DNA of 64,000 bases from Symbiodinium natans (lineage: Eukaryota > Sar > Dinophyceae > Suessiales > Symbiodiniaceae), in contig CAJNDS010000005.1 in NCBI GenBank assembly GCA_905221605.1, positions 62,001-126,000 of the forward strand, in the 5' to 3' direction. Made by a program: the position numbers and the translations under genes. Under the pieces are notes generated by a model. The model was given only the letters and a program-made list of their open reading frames with translations. It was not told the origin of the DNA and did no database searches. Below, one piece after another: positions 46,067 through 57,585 of the stretch. The stretch's first letter is position 1, and each line of letters begins with the position of its first letter.

Positions 46067-47484
46067 AAAGAGTCGATCACAGTACTTCTTCCTGATACCT
46101 TCGACGAATTTCGTCCTTCCAGCAAAACTGACCCACCCTGGAAGAAGCCGAAGCCCAGCCTTTTCCTAAGTGATTGTGCTTGAACCCCCACTCCCCCCGC
46201 CCCCAAACCCAAAGCTAATACTAACCTTGGGCACTACTTCGGCTATAGACTTTCCACTACCTTGAGAATGGGGTTGGGGTTCGCCTTGGCGCGGGGCCAC
46301 ATTGAGCTTCATTGTAGGACAAGGCGATCCTCTGCCATCTCCCCTCATTCAGCACCTAACTATTCCTGTGAGAAGGAATGGTTCAGCAGCCTGCAGGCCA
46401 GGGTTTGGTCTGGCTCTCAGTGGCGGGAAAAGAAACAAATCTCAGGTGGGTCTCGAGTGCATCGGGTTCAAAGCAAATCGTATCTTTCCCAGGTCGCTGT
46501 GCCCATGACCGACGGCTACAAGGCGGTGACCGTGGCGGGCGGAGGCTGGGGAGGGCTTTCATCCGGAGCACCCCGAATCTCCATCAGCAAGTGAGAAAAG
46601 GCGGCTTCTCAGATGCCAGTGTTGCTCACGAGTGCCGCACTTCCGTCAAAATGAGAGAGTATCGGAAGAAACTAGTCGGAGAAACTAGTCGGTCAGTGGC
46701 GGTCAGCATCATCAGTCACACTTCTTTCTGTTTGCTATGAATATGAATGTTGGGCCTCAGAGCACAGAAGTCATCCTCAAAGAATCTCAGTTGACATTTG
46801 AGCCACTATCTGTATGTTAATAGCAATGTTAGTGGCCAAGAATGTCGTCAGTGTTTAAGGCTGCCGTGGGTTATAGCACGAAAACGCGAATAGTCTGCCA
46901 GTTATCTTGTAATCTTTGTTGCAGCTTCGCGGGCATTTCGCAGCCCAAATCTGGAGCAACATCTCAAAACTGCTCTTAGTGCAAGTGAGATGCTAGTGTT
47001 GCGTTTTGTTTAGTCGAGGGGAGCAAGAAGCTCAATCTTCCCTTTGACACAGGAACAGGTGCAGCTCACCAGGCTTAAACTTGACGTTTGAGCAAGAAGC
47101 TCAATTAGGTGATGCGCTGGCGCTAGGCCAGATGAACATGTATCGATGGGTCCGCGTGAATTTGGCGAGAGTGTTTTTCTTGCTTGGAACAGATCAGCAT
47201 CTATGCTTGGTGGATGTTGTCGGCCGGAAATTGACTCTGCGCGATGTAGCACGTTGAAAGGGGAAATTGTCTCTGCAACCTGGGTGTTGTCACCAGCCTC
47301 ATGTTTTCGGCAGGTGCAAGTGGGCGTGGCGTGGACATCATTACTGATCACGAAGGTGAAGTTGTTGGCATTGCCGTGAGCCAGGCGAGTCAAGCTTTTC
47401 TTGGAAAAATGGACTAACAGTGCTCAGACAGTGACAGGTGGCTCAGTTGTACACGATGGTAGACAGAATCCTGAGCAGCCAAAG
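46067..47484 (+). CDS. Exon chain of an unidentified gene
   Basis: Exons: 46067-46169 (ESITVLLPDTFDEFRPSSKT, GT donor), 46493-46590 (MTDGYKAVTVAGGGWGGLSS, AA/GTGAGA donor), 47019-47058, 47193-47252 (LCLVDVVGRKLTLRDVA, GT donor), 47314-47384 (GVDIITDHEGEVVGIAVSQ, GC donor) and 47438-47484 (VAQLYTMVDRILSSQ, GT donor). Phases agree at 46590/47019, 47252/47314 and 47384/47438. At least one exon is missing between 46169 and 46493 and the 47058/47193 join is not in phase. The protein alternates beta-like and Gly-rich stretches; I do not recognise it. Confidence 0.45.
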
Positions 47485-47633
47485 GTGGGACCATGCAAGC
47501 TAGCAGACACGGAGATGTCCGCCAGTGCTGCACAGGATGCTGGTGTTGCCGCTTTCGGATCGATACTCTCTGGCAGGGAAGGCGGGCTGCTTTTAGTGGA
47601 GTGGACGCCAGAACAAGAGAGAGAGAGAGAGAG

Positions 47634-48435
47634 AGTTACGTGAACGTGCCTCGTAATGATAGGAGCTGTGCTGTCATTTGGCTGTTCTGTGTGACTGCAA
47701 AGTGCGAGAGTTTCGTGAGTGAGTTCTCGGGTGCTCGTAAGAAAAGACCTCTGGTCGTCATGCATATGCATTAGACAGGGGGAGACGGGTTCAAGGAACA
47801 TGCGGTAGGAAGTGGGACTTATCATTTGTGGGTAATGCCACCTCGATCTGCTGCCTTGCCTGAGCAGTATTTACATGTACTTCCTGTCCCCGCCCGAAGA
47901 AAGAGGGGAGAAAGACAAGGGTTTCTACACAGGGCACTGGAGAGCGCTGCTGCGCAGAGCTCCCCTGGACCTCGAAGCCCTCGAGATCGAGCCGCAGCAG
48001 TGTCACACCAACAGACTCAGTAACTGGCGCCCCCCGGGGTAGGCACCTTAAGGAAGCAAGAAAGGAAGAAAGGAAGAAAGGAAGGAAGGAAGGAAGAAAG
48101 GAAGAACGGAAGAGAACGAGAGGAAACGCTGGCCCTCATGCCCGGCCGTGCTCCTTGCCAAACATTGAAAGAGAGGGTCTCACCGACTTGGGGAGCATAC
48201 CCTGCCTCGAGTTAATACAGCAAGTAAGCACTGACGTGGGATTCTGGGAGCGACTTGCAGACACGGCTGCCTCTCGCCTCGGCAGGTGGCGGCTGTGCCT
48301 GATGAGCATGGGCGTTTGATTGAGCGCCTTGCTTCCGCCACCGCCACATCTTTCAGCGAGGCACAGAACGGTGAAGACATGTTGGATTCTCGGCCACATG
48401 TGGTTGCCAGCTGCAATACCTAGACTCATGTCCAG
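47634..48435. other. About 0.8 kb without a supported exon
   Basis: It contains a short (GA)n run at 47618-47634 and a purine-rich GGAA/GAAA tract at 48050-48115. Frames here are low-complexity or short. Confidence 0.4.
48050..48115 (+). repeat. GGAA/AGAA purine microsatellite
   Basis: Interrupted ggaa and gaaa units on the plus strand, non-coding. Confidence 0.9.
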
Positions 48436-48640
48436 GTAGGAGCTCTCAACGCTTTGTATCTCATTGACATCTGCAAGGACCCAAAGCTAATGTCCGACGG
48501 TGTTCCAGCTGTGTCTTTCCCAACTCTCAAAGCGTGCAGTTTACGTGTATCAGGAGCTGGTGCCTGGCTTCAAAGAGAAGATTCCTGAGGGCCGCGTGGA
48601 GCAAGCCGCAGAGCTCTCCCCCCACAGCCGTGCAAAGGCT
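48436..48640 (+). CDS. Candidate exons (VGALNALYLIDICKDPK; VYVYQELVPGFKEKIPEG)
   Basis: Exon 48436-48485 runs from a tccag acceptor to a GC donor. A second segment near 48531-48620 has natural composition in one frame (YVYQELVPGFKEKIPEGRVE), but its acceptor and phase are unclear. It may continue the gene at 46067. Confidence 0.35.
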
Positions 48641-48979
48641 GCGAGAGATCACAGTAGCGTTTTGAACATCCTGGGGGAAAGAGAGTACAGCAGGACTACG
48701 TGCTAAAGGGACACAGGCCCCCAGAGTGCGATGCTCAGCAAGTCCAAACGTTGTGAACATGTCCCACGATGCCACCAGCATTCCAGTACATTTCAGTGGG
48801 ATTCCAGTGTGTTCGTTATCGTCCGCTCTTGCTGAATTGGCCATGACCAGCGCGGGCAACTTATTTCGTCCCCTTCAAAAGCTGGACCGCTTGCCAGAGT
48901 TAACGCGGCCTGCCATCTGGTATGTCAAGAAGCAACGTGTCAGGGACGCGTGAAGAACGCTGTCTATTGTCAGAAGGGT

Positions 48980-49110
48980 GCGTGGTGCAAATCGTGAGCA
49001 AGCCCAGGGGCTACCCAGCGGTGAAAGGGGATGGCAGCTACTTGCAGAAAGCGACCCCGGCCGAGGTAGTTGGCAATGGAGGTTGCAGTGTCAGTGTCAG
49101 CAGGCGGTGT
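48980..49110 (+). CDS. Candidate exon (VSKPRGYPAVKGDGSYLQKA)
   Basis: An open segment with Lys/Gly/Pro-rich, soluble composition ending TPAEVVGNGG. Splice limits are not defined. Family unknown. Confidence 0.25.
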
Positions 49111-49688
49111 AAAACCTTTCGGTGCACTTGTTGTTTGTGCTTAGTGTGTGCTTGTTGTCAAGTGGCCCTTGGGTAGGGCGCTGGTCCTGGGGGTCCATGG
49201 GGGGTTTCTGGGGGGTTCCAGGCAGTGGCCCAAGTTTTCCGCACAAGCCCTTCGACTAGTGATAGCCATAGTCACGGGCAATCATGCATTGTGGACCCAT
49301 TGCATATTCTGAAATTCTTGTCCGCATGTAGTTCACGTGGATTGGCGTGATGCAAGCTCAGGTGGTCACGGGCTGATCAGGACAAAGGCACCGTCATTCT
49401 GCTGCCAGTAGTAGCCTCTGTAAATATTGGCCAGAATGTGCAATGCCATATCCCTGTGATGCTAAGGAAGAGGAGACCGACTTGTTGACGGAGACTGGGC
49501 GAGCTGTAGGCGGGGTGGCTACGGTCGGATAGAGCTCTTGCTTTTTCGGTTGCGGCTGCCAGGTGATGCCACCAAGTTTGTTGGCGGTGCTGCTTTTGGA
49601 GGCTGAACCAAGAGAGCAAGGGATCGTGAGCACTAGGTCACTAGGTCTGACATTGTGCTGGGTGGAAGCAGCTGCCATAGTCTTTCAG

Positions 49689-50225
49689 GCGTGGGCCTCG
49701 TTACGGATACACTGGGCATCACCAAGAATGCCGAGGAGACACGATGGGTTGTTGATTGCTTCGATACTCTGAAGCCTCTTACCGCCTCTTACCATTCTCT
49801 TTCCCCCTGAATGATCCCATACGTTGTGGTTTGCTTTGGAACCGCCTGAGTCCCAGGACAAACTCGCTGCGACGGCTGAGGACTCACCGGAAACGCCGAA
49901 CACCGTGTTGGCTTATGCGGGTGAATGCGGGGAGCTACTTGCATCGCTGCCAAGCTGACGACCGTAGGACGCCGTGGACCTGGTCGGGTCAGGAGTCAGC
50001 AGCGTGGTGGGGGCTGTGGACCAGGCAGAGTGAGAAGAAAGACTAGAAATCACCATGTTTGACCTTTGCCACTTGTACCAGGGCTTGGACGGAACAGCCA
50101 AAGACCTTCAACGCAAAGGCGCAGTGGAGACCGAAATTTCTTGGTTTTGTAACACAGCGATGCAGGTGTTGTTGGAGCTGTCGGAGATGGCGTTGCTGAT
50201 GCCGTGGAGATCCCAGGGACTTCCA
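49689..50225 (+). CDS. Exons with Gly/Val/Asp-rich helical segments, first pair
   Basis: 49689-49742 reads GVGLVTDTLGITKNAEET after a ctttcag acceptor; about 50167-50220 reads GVVGAVGDGVADAVEIPG after a tgcag acceptor. Both start in the same phase. A segment between them (50084-50165, GTAKDLQRKGAVETEISWF) is also coding-like. The segments resemble those near 52465 and 53130, suggesting a repeated amphipathic helix in one protein. Function not assigned. Confidence 0.35.
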
Positions 50226-50893
50226 AGGGATTCAGGGGGGAAGGCTGTGGATCGAAATACCTTTCACGCTTCAGCGCCTCGAAGTTCTCCCACTCCCGTA
50301 TCGAAACAGAAACAAGGGCTATCAACAACTTGCTTTGTGGATTTGTTGCCGATTCTTTGACAACAGTTTCAGGTGACCATAGGTGACCCAGAAGCAGCAA
50401 CAACCAACAAGAAGTCCCGCTTAGACGATTGACCACCTGAACTTCGATCCCGTACCGGACATGGTCAACTTGAACAAGACTCACTACTAACATCATGACG
50501 TGTAAACGACACGTGTGTTTCTCCTCGACTTTTTTCACGCAGCTGTTGCCATCATCCTGGCAGATTTCAGCGTGCTCCGCCGCTTTACCAGATCATCGCG
50601 GAGGTCGTACTTGTATGCAGAATGCAGACATCGCGCCGGACGGGGTAGCACCTAACCGACGTCGAACACGCGCGCATACCCGAGGCTTATTTCTGCTGCT
50701 TTAACGTCACCTGACATGAAAGAGGGCGTACTTCCGTCCATGATCGGAACTTTGTTTCTGCATGTGGTACGCTGGCTTGCTGCCCAGCAGTGTCTTCGCG
50801 GTCTTTACCACTTGTCGCAGTCTTGTCGCCAATCTGGGCTCGAGACTGAACCGACACCCCTCGGTTGAGCCATTCCCAATCAAAAGCCTAGCA

Positions 50894-51440
50894 ATGCAGG
50901 CTGAGTTCAATCTTCGCTGGAGGTGCTGGCCACTTTTTGTCCTCCTCGCTACGTTAAGCAGTGCATCGGCAAACTATGTTGGGATCGAGCAGGAGGTGGC
51001 TGAAATGCAGGCCAGCAGCCACAACTTGCGTAACTAGCACTCTTCGATAGCCAGTTCTCTTGTCTGCTTGACTCCCGAAAGTGCAGCGAGTTACGTGCCA
51101 ATCGCTGGGCTTTTAACTCCAAGGATTTCGCATTGATCGGCATCAAGAATTTTGCAGTATGCTTTGAGTGCACACGGGGCGCAGTTTGAGCACTTAGATC
51201 ATGCAGGTGACGCTCTTGCAAGCAAAGCTTCAGCTTGGAAAAGCGATGGTCGAGACGGACAAAAGCTACGTAGGCAGGGTGCGGTCGAGGTTCCGAGATT
51301 TCCTTGTTTCTGCAACGCTTCAACCGACAGGCTCCAAGAAGACTGCAACCACATCCGACTTCTTGCATGGAGTACATGAGCTTGAGCGCCGTATAGCGTC
51401 GCTCGAATCTCGCCTCGACAACCTTGCAACAACAAGCACG
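50894..51440 (+). CDS. Signal-peptide plus coiled-coil protein, 5' exons
   Basis: ATG at 50894, shortly after a cctag that could accept a spliced leader. Exon 50894-51010 (39 codons, GC donor) has a basic start (NLRWR), a hydrophobic core (WPLFVLLATLSSASA) and a probable signal-peptidase site before NYVGIEQEVAEMQ. Exon 51207-51302 continues in phase with LLQAKLQLGKAMVETDKSYV. A further segment near 51365-51440 (HELERRIASLESRLDNLATT) has coiled-coil heptads. The protein is probably secreted or membrane-anchored in the endomembrane system. The downstream end is undefined; the helical segments at 52465-53214 could be later exons. Confidence 0.45.
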
Positions 51441-52439
51441 CCCTGGTTGCTTGCCTGGCCTTACATGCTAAAGCTAAAGACAGAGTTGGACCCCCCCAGA
51501 TCCTCAACTTCTCAGTCGCAAACCTTGTGTGATCCCATGAGCTTCCGTCAGGTTCAAATACGTTCAAGCAAAATCCAAAGCATCCTGTTCTCTAGTGTGG
51601 GTGTGTTTTGTCCGTACCACATTATTTTGTGTACGGTTGTTCAATGGGGCCAACGAGGCTGGAAGTGACGAGACAGTCGTCTACATCAGAAACCACGTTC
51701 ACGGAGCAAAAGAAAAACCAGCACAGACCAAGCAAATGCCATCATGAAACAGCAGGCCCCTCACGGCGCGTGTTAAAGTGTGGGATAGTGTTTAAGGGCC
51801 AAGGGTTAAGGGTTGCTTCACGATGAGACCAGCCTCCTTTGGGATCTATCGGTCAACACAGATAACGCCGAATGCCGAGTGCAAACACGCCTCGGAGGGC
51901 TGTCGCAGTACTTAACTCTGCTTGCCCTATAGAGCGGAAATGGACGCTTAGCAGTGCACTTGCTGGCTGTTCATGCAGGACTTAGTGCATTGTTCTGTCA
52001 TCACTCGAGATGTGTTGCGAGGCAGTTCGTCTGGGCAGACATCATGGTACTAGTAACTAGTAGTACAGCCGACAACCAGCAATCAATGGCCTCTGAAGAT
52101 GTGATGTACGTGATTTGTCTTTCTGGTTGGAGACGGTGGGGCGAGTTTTGTGTTCCGTTCCCGAAGGCTTTCTGAGCCAGGCCTGCCCGTGCACTTAACA
52201 GTCAAACGCGGCAAAACATGCTGCATGCCACATTGCAACAGCTCACCTTTACTTCATGCAACCGCGGGACATTTGCCCTTGCGACGCATGTTGCAAGCAC
52301 CTCCGGATCCCGAGCAAAGGTCATCTGCAATAGCAAAGAGACAGTTGCAATCGGCAGTTTTGCGCAGGGGGAGAAGGCATGAGGGACCACCCAAAAAACC
52401 AAGAAAAAGCGCCGGGGAGCGCAAGTCGAGGTTCTTGCA

Positions 52440-53214
52440 GCCCTTCGACAGCCTCGTGAGCATCTCAAGAAAGTTCGGGGACTTCGTCGGGGACCTGGTG
52501 CTTCATCCCCGGAGCTTTGCCTGGCAGCAGTTTGGGGTCTTTTGCTTATGTTTGGCAGGCGGCGCACCGGGCCGGTTACCTGTAAAGATATGGTTTCAAC
52601 TTAGAGCAACTTAGCTATGGTATCAAGAGCACTTGTGTGTGTTTGTTGCGGTTTAGTGTTGCACTTGGACATGCAGGCGTGATGGCGGGGGGACTGCAGT
52701 TCCAGCAGCACCGATATCTGAGTGAGAAGACCGGAGGAGCTTCTGCAACTGTTCTGGGGTTTGCAATCAGCCGCTTGGCTGACCCGGCTGCGGCTCACTC
52801 TATCTCTAGGCATGCGAACGGGGGCCCTCATGATTTTTTGAAAGTCCTCCTGCCAAGGTATGGCCTCAGTCTTCATTGCAGGTGCGATTTGTCATCCCTT
52901 GATTCCGTGGTTGCTGCTCCTACTTTGGTGTTGGATTCTGCGGGCCACGCGGCCGATACCATAGTCTGCGAAAGATGCAAGAGACACTTTGGCCGGAACA
53001 AAAAGTTGCGCTTGCGTCGACTTGCTCTATGGGTAGCCGCATGGTCTGTTGTCCAGTGAGTCTGCGTGCTGTCACTCTGGGCGTGTCTTTTTGAGTTGTT
53101 CTGCATGGCGGGTGCATTCGCTCTTTCAGGTCGACATTGTGTCAGACTTCGTGAGCGACACGGTGACTGGCATTGCCGATGGTGTCCACGGCATTCTGAA
53201 CTTCATTCGCAGAC
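52440..53214 (+). CDS. Exons with Gly/Val/Asp-rich helical segments, second pair
   Basis: About 52440-52510 reads FDSLVSISRKFGDFVGDLVL. Exon 53130-53213, after a ctctttcag acceptor, reads VDIVSDFVSDTVTGIADGVH and then GILNFIRR. The D-F-V-x-D and G-I/V-A-D patterns recur from the segments at 49689 and 50167. They may belong to the gene starting at 50894 or to a larger one covering 49.7-53.2 kb. Confidence 0.35.
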
Positions 53215-53679
53215 GATCAGTTTGGCGACAAAGCGCTGAATCCTTGACATTCTCCAAAAACTCAATCTGGTGTTTATGGGCTTGCGCTTGTGGTGTTTGT
53301 TTGAGGGGTGGTGTGTGTGTGTACACAAACCTGTTGCCAAGCATGAATAAATGGCGGGGGGCAAGTCAGTTGACAGAGTCTGTGGGATCACTTGTCACTG
53401 CCAACGAAGACACACCAACTCTCTGGTGAAAGCATTGGCCGAGGACGTCCAATATGTACCTGTAAGCTGGCCCCCTGAGGGGGGGGGGCAGCAATTTTTT
53501 ATTAGAAAAACCTGGGCCCGTTGTGATGATGCAGCAGACTTAGTTCTGATCGCCATAGTGATAAGTCCCAAATCTGACGGACGCCTTCCAAATGAGGGTG
53601 TGTGGTGTGTGTGTGTGCTGCTGTGCGTACGTGCGTGCCGTGCGTGCGCTGGTCTCTTCTATTCTATCGCTCGTCTCTC

Positions 53680-55535
53680 TCTCCTTCTCTTTTTTCTCTC
53701 TCTCTCTCCTCTTCTCAGCCTCTCTCCTCTGCTCTCTTCCTCTCTCTATCCTCTCAGCTATCTTCTTCCCTTTTTTTTTTTTTCTCTCCTCTCTCTCTAT
53801 CTTTCTCTCTTCTCTCTCTCTCATATCTCTCTCTATCAATCTCTCATCTTGTCTCTTATATTTTTTTTTTCTCTCTCTATCTTTTCTCTCTTATCCCTTA
53901 TCTCTTTCTCTCTTTTAATTGTATCTCTTTCTCTCTTCTCCACTTCTCCCTTTCTCCTTTCTCTAATGCTCTCACTTTAATATCCCTCCTATACACCCAA
54001 TCTCTCCCTTCGTCTTCTCTATTCTCTACCAAATCTTTTCTCTCCCTTTATTTTCTCAACATTCTAGACATTTCTCTCCCTTCTCATCTCTTCATCTCTC
54101 TAGTATCTCTCTTCTCTCTCTTCTCTCTCTGTGGTAGTCTCTCATATTTTTCTCCTCTTTTCTCTATATTTTCGATCTCTTTTCTCCTCTTTTCTCTCTC
54201 TGCTTCTATATCTTTCTCCTCTTTTTTTCTTCCTTCTCGATTCTTTTGGTATATCTTCTCGCTCTTCTCTCCGCTTCTCTCTCTTCTCTTCTTCTCTCTC
54301 TTTCTCTCTCTTCTCTCTCTTCTCTCTCTTCTCTCTCTTCTCTCTATTCGCCTCTACTTCGCTCTCCTTCGCACATTCTTCGACCTCTTTCTCCATCTTT
54401 CCCTCCCTTCTCACTCCTTTTTACCCCTTCTTCTACCCCTTTCTCCCTCTTCTCCCTCCTTCTCTCTCTCCCTCTTAACCGCTCTCCCTCTTCTCTAAAT
54501 ATATTCACATCTCTCCCTCTTATCCCTATTCTCAACTTCGCCCTCTTCTCACTCTTCTCCCTCTTCTACACTTCCATCTTTCTCCCTATTCTCCCTCTTC
54601 TCCCTCATTCTCCCATCTTCTACCTCTTCTCCTCTTCTCCCTCTTCTCCCGCTTCTCCATCTTCTCCCTCTTCTCCCTTTCTCCTATTCTCCATCTTCTC
54701 CCTCTTCTCCCTATTCTCTCTCTGTTCTCTTTCTCTCTCTTATATCTTTCTCTCTCTCTTTATCTTCTCTTGTTATCTATTCTCTTCTTCTCTCTTCTCT
54801 CTCTCTACTCTTCTCTATCTACTACTATCTCCTCTTTCTTCTCTCTCTTTTTCTCTCTCTTTCTTTATCTCTCTCGTTCTCTCTCTCGGTCTCTCTCTCT
54901 TTCTCTCTCTTCTGTCTCCTCTTCTTTATCTCTCTTTTCTCTTCTTATTTCTCTCTCTTCTTTCCTCTCTTCTTGTCTTCTTCGTTCTCTCTCTTCTTTC
55001 TCTCTCTTCTTCTCTCTCTTCTTCTATCTCTGCTTTCTCTCTTTTTCTTTCCCTATCTTATTTCTCTCTCTCTTCTCTCTCTTAATTTCTCGCTTTCTTT
55101 CTCTCTCATATCTCTCTCTTCTTCCTCTCTATCTCTTCCCCCCTTCTCTCTCTCTCGCTCTTCTCTCTTCTTCTTCTATCCTTCTCTCTTGCTCTCTTCT
55201 CTATTCTCTCTTCTATCTATCCTCTTCTCTCTTCTCTGTCCTCTTCTCTCCCTTCTCTCACTTCTCCTCTCTTATCTCCCTTCTTCTTCTCTCGTCTTCT
55301 TTCTCTCTCGATTCTCCTCTCTCTCTTTCTGTCTCTTTCTCTCTGTCTCTCTCTTCTCTCTCTGTCTCTCATCTGTCTCTCTCTTTTTTCAATCTCTCTC
55401 TCTCTCTCTCTCTCGCTCGCTCTCTCTCGCTCGCTCTCTCTCGCTCGCTCTCTCTCGCTCGCTCTCTCTCGCTCGCTCTCTCTCGCTCGCTCTCTCTCGC
55501 TCGCTCTCTCTCGCTCGCTCTCTCTCGCTGTCTCT
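53680..55535 (+). repeat. 1.85-kb polypyrimidine (CT-rich) tract
   Basis: Almost uninterrupted C/T on the plus strand (CTCTCT, TTCTC, TCTCCC), ending at about 55400-55530 in roughly nine copies of a 14-bp CTCTCTCTCGCTCG unit. The open frames across it (up to 367 codons, Ser/Leu/Phe-rich or Arg/Glu-rich on the other strand) follow from the base composition and are not genes. Such tracts can form triplex (H-) DNA. Confidence 0.97.
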
Positions 55536-55546
55536 CGTGTGTGTGT

Positions 55547-55623
<77 letters not shown>

Positions 55624-55632
55624 TGTGTGTGT
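55536..55632 (+). repeat. (GT)n microsatellite
   Basis: About 45 GT units with two interruptions, joined directly to the end of the polypyrimidine tract. Long (GT)n can adopt Z-DNA. Confidence 0.97.
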
Positions 55633-55895
55633 GCGTGCGTGCGCGACTTGTTGCTGCTGTTTTTGCCTTGGGGTTCTTTGTGTTTCAAGCTACCGTGAAT
55701 TTTCATGCGGCACTCCTCCACACAAGGCTACCGGCACGGATGAGACAGCCGTGCCCATGCAGGAGACGCATCTTGTTCAGTTCCCAGTGTTCCTTTCTGT
55801 TTTTTCAACCGGACCGCTAACTGATACATTGCAGGTTTGTTTCTCCGCATGTGTATTGCAGCGCACTTCATGATGTTGATCACGCGTGTTTCAAG

Positions 55896-55973
55896 GTTAA
55901 GATCGTTATTGCCGAGCTGTTCGGTGCCGAGAAGCGTTCAGCTGAGACCTTCGAGATTCCTTGTTCTTCACAG
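55896..55973 (+). CDS. Candidate exon (IVIAELFGAEKRSAETFEIP)
   Basis: 26 codons between a tcaag acceptor and the sequence cag/attgtt; soluble, natural composition. It is an isolated exon with no recognised family. Confidence 0.3.
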
Positions 55974-57414
55974 ATTGTTCGAGGACTATTGCGATTGCTA
56001 ATGATTGCCAAGGACGCTTGGGCTCAGGATAGAGAGCCGAGTTGTAACCGCCTTCACGAAGGAAGAGGCTCCCCGCCGATGTGTCGCTGTGAAGCTGCCT
56101 GAAGCTGCCTGAAGCTGCCTGAAGCTGCCTGAAGCTGCCTGAAGCTGCTTGAAGCTGCGTGAAGCTCTTGAAGCTCAACTAAGGCCGTCCGATTGGGTTG
56201 GCGACTCGGCGACTGCATCATTGCAGTCGGACGTCAACGAGTTCCAACGCAGGCACAGGGAGTATCACAAGGCTTGCTATAGATCACGCAAAAGGGCTGT
56301 TCGGTGTTCTCTCTAGGAAGCGCTGCTGTCTGGAATCTCCAGCTGCAAGGAGGCACGAGCTTTCATCAAACCTTCGCGTGACTGTTGGGGTCTCAGACCG
56401 CTTAAGGCTCTGCGAATGAACGGCACTCCGATTGAGTTCCTCGTCGAGAGAATGGGTGCCCGGCCGTAAGCAGACGGAATAATGATGAATCACCCACCGG
56501 CCATGCCTGCATGGTGGGCTGTAGCAAACAGATCACCGGACAAGAAGGTAGGATCGTAAAATAAGGTACTCGTAGTGCCTGGTGCTGGCAAGGCCCTGGT
56601 AGGACGCAGCCGCTGCAGAATCTGCAGCGCGGTTCACCACATGTCAGAGCTAGCCTCAGCTCTGAAAGATTCTGAGGGGCTTGGACCCCGTGGCATGCTG
56701 GATGGATGCTGCCATTTGAACCTGCCCCGTGCTGTTTGAGCCGTCGCATGGGCACCTTTTTCCACTGCCTGAGAACATGCCTGCGCTAGGCATGCACACG
56801 CCCCGTCAGAAAAGATCAAGACATAGATGGCAAGGGTTGATGAGGGCTTGGTGCATGGCCCTTCTCGTGCGTTTTGGAAAGATTTTCATGGATGGTGAAT
56901 CTAGACTGCCTGTTTGCAGCTTGGTGTTGGCTCATTTGTGAACCACCCGTGCTGTCAGCGAGCGAAGGCACGATGAAAACTGCTGACCACCCGTGAACCA
57001 AGGGTAAGCACATGGCTTCTGGCCGGGTGATCAGGATTGGCTTGTTGCGCGATGAACTTTGCAGCTGGGCAGGCTTCGGCATAGAACAGGTATGTAGAGT
57101 CAATGTAGAGGCCGATTCGGAGTCCTGTGCCTTGAGGTTGGCTTGCCGATTGATATGCCCTTGTCCATGCGGGGTGCCTACTTTGGACACGCTCCATTGG
57201 CTGCTCCATCCTCTGTCCATGGCAGCAAGTACGGTACGCCATGCTTCAAAAGATCCGTCCAGGCCAATGCCTTTGATGAAGCACTTTGGGGACGAGGTTC
57301 GACTCTGGGCTTTGTCTTCTTTTGCATTCTGTGAAGGCACAGCCTGGGAGATCTGCAGTTGATGCTGGCAGGTCAGCACTGGTGACGATTCCGAGGAAGG
57401 GCTCTGCGTAGCAC
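55974..57414. other. 1.4 kb without a confident gene
   Basis: It holds the 10-bp repeat at 56091-56170. A segment near 57225-57345 (KYGTPCFKRSVQANAFDEAL) looks protein-like but its limits are unknown. Confidence 0.35.
56091..56170 (+). repeat. 10-bp tandem repeat, unit GAAGCTGCCT
   Basis: Five exact and two or three variant units in a row, flanked by non-coding sequence. Confidence 0.9.
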
Positions 57415-57508
57415 GTCACGGCAATATGCAGCCTGCTCTTACAGACTGGTGTTGCTTGTCTGTCACGGCAATATGCAGCCTGCTCTTACAGACTGGTGTT
57501 GCTTGTCT
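57415..57508 (+). repeat. Exact 47-bp tandem duplication upstream of the cold-shock gene
   Basis: Copies 57415-57461 and 57462-57508 are identical. The array ends 77 bases before the chosen ATG (57586), so it lies in the 5' untranslated or promoter region. Confidence 0.95.
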
Positions 57509-57585
57509 GCCAAAGATCGGCTCATTGCGAGCGGCTAGGCTCAAGATGTCTTCTTAAGCTCGACGTAGCAGTAGTATGTGCAACG

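Noticed and set aside
53602-55873. Plus-strand ORFs of 298, 279, 241 and 367 codons
   Set aside because: They translate the polypyrimidine tract and its GT extension into Ser/Leu/Phe/Cys/Val runs; composition alone keeps the frame open.
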